Source: Sphagnum magellanicum (lineage: Eukaryota; Streptophyta; Sphagnopsida; Sphagnales; Sphagnaceae). From it: 64,000 bases of DNA. A program made the translations under genes and the position numbers. Position 1 is the stretch's first letter. Each line of letters begins with the position of its first letter. The stretch is taken from positions 13,243,347-13,307,346 of the forward strand of contig CM038922.1 of the NCBI GenBank assembly GCA_021904315.1, in the 5' to 3' direction. Shown here in pieces: positions 58,587 through 64,000 of the stretch. The notes under the pieces were generated by a model that ran no database searches, had not been told where the DNA came from, and worked only from the letters and a program-made list of their open reading frames with translations.

Positions 58587-61200
58587 CATGTTGTCTTCAG
58601 ACAGGTTTTTGCACCAGTTACAAAAGTCCAATGTAGTTCAATCCCCTCCATCCCCTGTAATTTTTTTTTCAATGTAAATCACCAGTGCATATCAAATGCA
58701 AATTGGTTACTACACATTCCAGCTTGTGGGAAAAGATTGAAGGAACTGCCTATAGCTGAATACACTTTGTTGTTGAATGTTACAATGATCATAACATGGT
58801 GGTTGCATGTGATGAAGGTTTGGCATGTTGTGTTTTAACTCATCTTATTAAGAGGACCATAGATTGCATTATTATTTGCAAATGCTATTAACTGCTGCTT
58901 CCAATTCATGCTGCTAGATTCCACATGCAGATGCTGAAAATGGTGACAGAACAATCATAATGGGTCATTGTTGTTGCAACTACCCACTCTTACAGAAGTA
59001 TTTGCAATGGTGCAAGTTTTCCATTCAGCTACAAATTGAAGGATGAGTGTTGTGGTGGATTTTTCACCCATCTTGGGGTGACTTTATGGATTTGGAATCA
59101 TGGAGTCCCAAGCATTGATGAACTTCTGAGACATTTTTATGCCCTCTGAATGGAGAGTGCAGAGAGGTGGCAGAAGATTGAAGAAGACATCTATGTTGTG
59201 TACCTAGCTATGCATGGTAAAAGGCTTGACCATATGTTTTGAATAACCTGCAACAATCTTGATTGCACCCTTCAAGTTTCAGTGGTTGAAGGATAGAGCC
59301 CGAAGTTGAAGGAACACGAGGGAACTGTGGCGTGTTTCAATCTAAGGGAATGCAACTTGACAGGTTGTACACAATTCTCTTCACTTTTATTAGAAAAGGA
59401 CAGTTTTGTGCTGGTTGTGTTTACTTTTGTTTACATGATTTAATTGCTCTCCTTGCCTGTAAAAGAAATGAGATTTAGCAGAACTCTATCCCCGTGTAAC
59501 CAGCCATGGATCTTTGGTCAAGTGAGATGAAAGTTTGATGCTATTGATGTGATTGTGCATCGCAGGAAGTGTTTCAAGGTTGTGCATGGGTCTCACAAAT
59601 CAATGATACAGGGGAGAAATGGTTCAGCAGCCTATTGCGTACCTCCCATTTGTTTTAGCATTTGAAATGTATGTCTGCACATTGCTCTTCTCCTGTTGCA
59701 ATTCTCTGGTCAATTCCTGCTTTCTTTCTGTGCAAAGCCAGGGGTCTCAAAAACCTGGATCACACTGTTGTTCAGCTTGGGAGTGCGTATTTGGATTCTT
59801 TCATGTATAATGTTGTAGTCCAAACCTGATTGAAGAAAATGGACAAAGGATAGTGTAATGTTTGGTTGAGTGGCAGGAGAATGTTGTCTTCGAAGATGTT
59901 TGGTGTCTGTTTTTTGAATGAAAGCTGTGACTCACAGCACACGCTGTCATGACAGTAAATATCAAGATTTCAGTGATGTCTCTGTGACCTTTAAGATGAT
60001 TTTCCTTAGTTGGGTTCTCTTGCAATGCAGTCAACAATCACATGTATACTTGTTTGCCCAGAATTCAGGCAGATTATCATTTACTGAGTCTACACCCACC
60101 ATTCTTTGTATTTCCTCTGTTCTTCAGTTGTCAAATGAAAGTTCTCCTCTGGGTAGAAACTGGAAAAAGTTTTTCAGCTAGTCTTTCAGCTTAGTCATGA
60201 CTGGAGATTTGTCAATAGGGATGACTGAGGGTAGTTGTTACTGTCAGCCATTATTGGGATGTTATGAAGGTAGTGTGAAGTCATGGATGCTAGTTATGCC
60301 TATTCACTATGAAGGGTATGATTTAATAGTGACACTAAGTAATGACTAATCTCTGTGCCATGTAGGTGTTTGATAAAATTTATGCAACAATGCTTTTCAA
60401 TTTGTTATTTTGGAATTTTCTCTGCTGCAGATTTGTTTTGACCCAGGAGCAGACAGTGTATCACCTTTCTACGTTGAGTATGTTCTGTTTTCCATATTGA
60501 TGGATTGTACATCAAATTTCTTGAACTACTCATGAAGTATTCAAATACTTAAATAAAAGGCCTTTTGCAACCTGGTTTTTCTTATAGTGAAAGCTTATTT
60601 GAGTTGAAGAGGTTATATTGACCAAGCTACATGGCAAACTACTACTTCAATTCCAAGTGATGGCCACATTATCTGGTTCTATGTTTGTGTATTTTTCTGG
60701 ATGTCAAAAGTCCTTATGACAGCCTTCCATTATGACTTCATGACATCACTCTCAAAAGAAAGAACTGTTAAGAAAATCTCTCCCAAAATTTAAAAAAAAA
60801 GGCAACATTTGGGGAGAGTACCACAGCCTAACTGTGCCATAGCAGTAGTCTTGCACATCATTAAACAATTCTAGTTTGAGCTTGCATTTAGAACCCTATT
60901 TGAAATGGATCCAGAGCAACCAGACTCCACATGCCAATCCTCAATCTTTACTCAAATGCTGACTGATTCAAAAGCCTGAGACTACAGAATACCACCGTTT
61001 TGATCCCCCTCATTATCATTGCAGCAAATTTGAGGGTTTGCAGCATGAAAAACTGACATGATTGATTCAGAAGAATGCCCACAATGAAGGGAAGCCCATA
61101 CAAACTAACAAAATGGAGACAAATCCAAAAACTCAATTCCAGTCAACTTGCGCAACCAAAGTCACATTAATACTTATGACAGCTTCACAAACTAGACATT
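58587..61200. other. Intergenic region between the convergent PHD and RPL37a genes
   Basis: No additional gene is supported. The first part is probably the PHD gene 3' untranslated region. Short frames (59619-59810, 59918-60181) have no family resemblance and no supporting splice sites. Confidence 0.55.
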
Positions 61201-63095
<1,895 letters not shown>

Positions 63096-63480
63096 AGCTG
63101 CTGCTGCGACGGAGGCGACAGCTGAATCGCAGGAACGAGGTGCCGACGCCGCGACGGAAGCAAGCGTCCGAGCGCGCGCGAGAGAACGTGAGAAAGAATA
63201 AAAACTTTGGCTGCACCGTGTCCTTGGAGAGGAGGGAGGCGCCCATTCTGCCAATCCTCTTCCAAACCTAGAAGTAAACTAGGTTAGGTTACCCCGAACC
63301 TGGCACCAAAGAGAAGATATTAGTTGCCAACTAACAGTAACCAACTGGGCTCTTCCGCTGTTTAGTTACTTACTGTTAGTTGGCTGTTAGTTGGATATGT
63401 TACTAGTATTTGCCTGCCCCGTAGTTCAAAACCTTTGCTGCCCGTTCCTCAAGAGGAGCTGTGTGGTCCGGTGATTTTTC
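63096..63480. promoter_or_regulatory. 5' leader and promoter of RPL37a
   Basis: GC-rich up to about 63250 on the minus strand, with alternating CG runs near 63170-63182. An out-of-frame ATG at 63246 would overlap the true start if transcription began farther upstream, so the transcript probably starts below it. No TATA box is claimed. Confidence 0.45.
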
Positions 63481-63740
63481 CTGTGGTGAATTTTCACCAT
63501 TTTGCAAAAAAAAAGAAAAAAGAAAAAGAAAATCGAAAACGAAGATTCTGTCACAAATTCCTTGTTTTGAAAGAAGTGCTCAAAAAACGAAAATTTTGAA
63601 ATCGCCAAAAGTCGCCACAATTGCCTAAAATATGAAAGGGTGCTTAAGATTTTCTACTTTCATATTTTGAATATTGCTGAATTTGGCTACATATACTTAT
63701 GGATAATCACCACTCAAGTAGTAACATCACAAAATTGGAA
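63480..63740 (+). repeat. Dispersed AT-rich repeat, copy 5
   Basis: Contains TTCACCATTTTGCAAAA, AATCGCCAAAAGTCGCCAC, CAATTGCCTAAAATATGAAA, GAATTTGGCTACATATACTT and ATGGATAATCACCACTCAAG. It is the best-preserved copy and the one used to recognise the others. Confidence 0.7.
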
Positions 63741-64000
63741 AAAAATAAAATAAAAATAAAATTCTGATCTTGATTTCATGTGATATGGATTCCCAAAAAA
63801 AGTCATTTTGATAAATTTGTTTTCCAAAGTTGGGAGGGAGAGATCCAAGGAAAAAAAAAACAGAAAGAAAAGAATTTTCATATTAAATTTTGACATTAAT
63901 TGTTCATAATATATCTCCATTTATTTTGCAAAATAGGTAGCCAGAATAATACTAGTCAATGGCTTTTCCAGTGCCCATAGAACCCTGTTTTCTTAGTACA

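Overview
The window is nuclear DNA of a green plant. Its genes have GT-AG introns, plant-specific families (VAMP72 R-SNAREs, a TDBD/PHD/acetyltransferase protein, plant-type cofactor-independent phosphoglycerate mutase), telo-box motifs (TTAGGGTTT or its complement) upstream of several genes, and plant-like transposon debris. Two genes in the AT-rich middle look like cilia/centriole genes (a CEP120/UNI2-like gene and a CCDC13-like gene). Flowering plants and conifers make no flagella, so I infer a plant with swimming sperm: a bryophyte, lycophyte or fern, less likely a cycad, Ginkgo or a streptophyte alga. The species cannot be fixed from the sequence.

Layout. 1-8.7 kb: two VAMP72 genes with identical exon phases in convergent orientation (+ 1306-3362; - 5980-7974), an inverted duplicate pair. 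10.4-14.0 kb: a nine-exon phosphoglycerate mutase gene on the minus strand, with a 61-bp minisatellite behind its 5' end. 15.4-23.9 kb: no host gene, but a small inverted-repeat element, a decayed hAT-like transposon, a PIF/Harbinger-like fragment and a GC-rich solo LTR with a 5-bp target duplication. 24.6-28.2 kb: a five-exon LysM/membrane protein gene (+). 28.9-46.4 kb: an AT-rich block holding the CEP120-like gene (30.6-34.5 kb, +; lacks the N-terminal part of the family) and the CCDC13-like gene (41.8-45.8 kb, +; twelve small exons that all join in frame), separated by 7.4 kb without a recognisable gene. 48.7-58.6 kb: a 20-exon gene for a 1601-residue chromatin protein with two TDBD modules, three PHD fingers and a GNAT acetyltransferase domain (+). 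61.2-63.1 kb: ribosomal protein eL43/RPL37a (-), whose first coding exon is only the ATG.

Functionally the housekeeping genes (secretory SNAREs, glycolysis, ribosome) sit in moderately GC-rich flanks. The two putative ciliary genes share strand and an AT-rich setting and could be expressed together in sperm-forming cells; that last step is inference. Exon coordinates were read by hand from splice consensus and family alignment from memory. Coding totals are multiples of three for all eight genes.
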